Assembly (NCBI GenBank): GCA_003695005.1
Contig: RFJE01000104.1
Location: 1-6,294 of the forward strand
DNA length: 6,294 bases
Direction: 5' to 3'
Source: Candidatus Hydrogenedentota bacterium
Lineage (GTDB): Bacteria; Spirochaetota; Leptospiria; Turneriellales; J094
The notes under the pieces are model-generated. The model saw nothing but the letters and a program-made list of their open reading frames with translations, was not told the DNA's origin and ran no database searches. The position numbers and the translations under genes are program-made. Position 1 is the first letter of the stretch; each line of letters opens with the position of its first letter. Positions 5,736 to 6,294 of this stretch are shown piece by piece.

Positions 5736-6294
5736 ATGCAAGTGCCTAAAGGGCTGTATTGGGCATTTGTATTTTTTAGTTCTTTTATTGAAAATGTTTT
5801 TCCGCCGTATCCTGGAGATACGGCTACAGTTTTTGGTGCTTATTTAGCAGGTAAAGGCTATATTACTCTTTATTCTTTAATTCTTTCTGTTTATTTAGGA
5901 AGTATTTTAGGAGCTCTTTTTATGTACTTTTTAGGAACGGAAGTACTTAAGTTTTTTTCAAAGTATGTTCGTTTCAAAAGCATTCGGGAACTTTTATCCG
6001 AAGAACACTTAACAAAAACGCATGACTGGTTTGAAAAATATGGTTTGTGGGCTGTTATTTTCTCTCGCTTTTCTGCTGGGATTCGCTTTTTTGTCGCCAT
6101 TGTGGCAGGGATGGTAAAGATGAACATCCTAACTTTTACCATTGCTTTTAGCATTGGGACTATTCTCTGGAATGCCCTTTTAATTACTGGCGGCTACATG
6201 CTCGGCGAAAATTGGCAGCAAGTAAAGGAATACTTAAAAATCTATAATATTGTGATTGGGATTCTTTTAGCAATTGTTGCCTTTGGTATTTACC
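5736..6294 (+). CDS. DedA/VTT-family membrane protein (3' partial)
   Basis: This gene runs off the right edge of the window with no stop. It encodes a multi-pass inner-membrane protein of the DedA (VTT, SNARE-associated) family, whose members include undecaprenyl-phosphate and phospholipid flippases/scramblases. Counting from the ATG at 5736, the family signs are ENVFPPYPGDTATV (about 19-32, the re-entrant loop with acidic E19 and D28), a glycine-rich helix YLGSILGALFMYFLG, an amphipathic stretch, then FSRFSAGIRFFVAIVAGM with the conserved R-x-x-x-G-x-R pattern, and IGTILWNALLITGGYMLG. I chose 5736 because GGAAG at 5723-5727 lies 8 nt upstream. An in-frame ATG at 5721 without a ribosome binding site would add five residues (MEDIF). 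It may be cotranscribed with rpmF or have its own promoter in the 62-nt gap. The substrate lipid cannot be told. Confidence 0.87.
   Translation, partial: MQVPKGLYWAFVFFSSFIENVFPPYPGDTATVFGAYLAGKGYITLYSLILSVYLGSILGALFMYFLGTEVLKFFSKYVRFKSIRELLSEEHLTKTHDWFEKYGLWAVIFSRFSAGIRFFVAIVAGMVKMNILTFTIAFSIGTILWNALLITGGYMLGENWQQVKEYLKIYNIVIGILLAIVAFGIY

Overview
The window is a compact, low-GC bacterial chromosomal segment holding seven protein genes, five complete and two cut by the window edges. There are no RNA genes, CRISPR arrays, insertion sequences or phage genes that I can recognise. The best taxonomic guess is a spirochaete related to Leptospira. It rests on the first gene: its TM-sensor-TM-HAMP-coiled-coil-PP2C layout and its wording around the catalytic motifs resemble the large family of SpoIIE-type phosphatases I associate with leptospires. 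This is recognition from memory and was not tested by a search. Shine-Dalgarno sequences are weak or absent before most genes.

Layout. (1) From the left edge to 2102 on the + strand lies a membrane-bound, HAMP-containing SpoIIE/PP2C phosphatase with a C-terminal TPR-like region. Its reading frame is open to the window edge, so the N-terminus is probably missing. (2) 2101-2285 is a convergent gap with two inverted repeats: a 10-bp hairpin overlapping the stop codon, and a perfect 19-bp long-armed stem with a 38-nt GC-rich loop that should act as a bidirectional terminator. (3) 5315 down to 2286 on the - strand is a very tight four-gene cluster, in transcription order rnhB (RNase HII), mgtE (Mg2+ channel), a CPBP-family membrane protease-like protein, and a small DUF167/YggU protein. 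The junctions are 1 nt, 0 nt and a 4-nt ATGA overlap, so one translationally coupled operon is likely. (4) 5316-5463 is the divergent intergenic region. (5) rpmF (ribosomal protein L32, zinc-binding type) is on the + strand, followed by a DedA/VTT-family membrane protein that runs off the right edge.

How they fit together: most genes are housekeeping (ribonucleotide removal from DNA, Mg2+ homeostasis, ribosome assembly, membrane lipid handling), next to one signalling gene. RNase HII needs a divalent metal and MgtE imports Mg2+, but their shared operon may only reflect genome compaction. I found no convincing undescribed defence or mobile system. The items most worth a second look are the long-armed structured terminator, the phosphatase-TPR architecture, and unusual residues in the MgtE pore motif.
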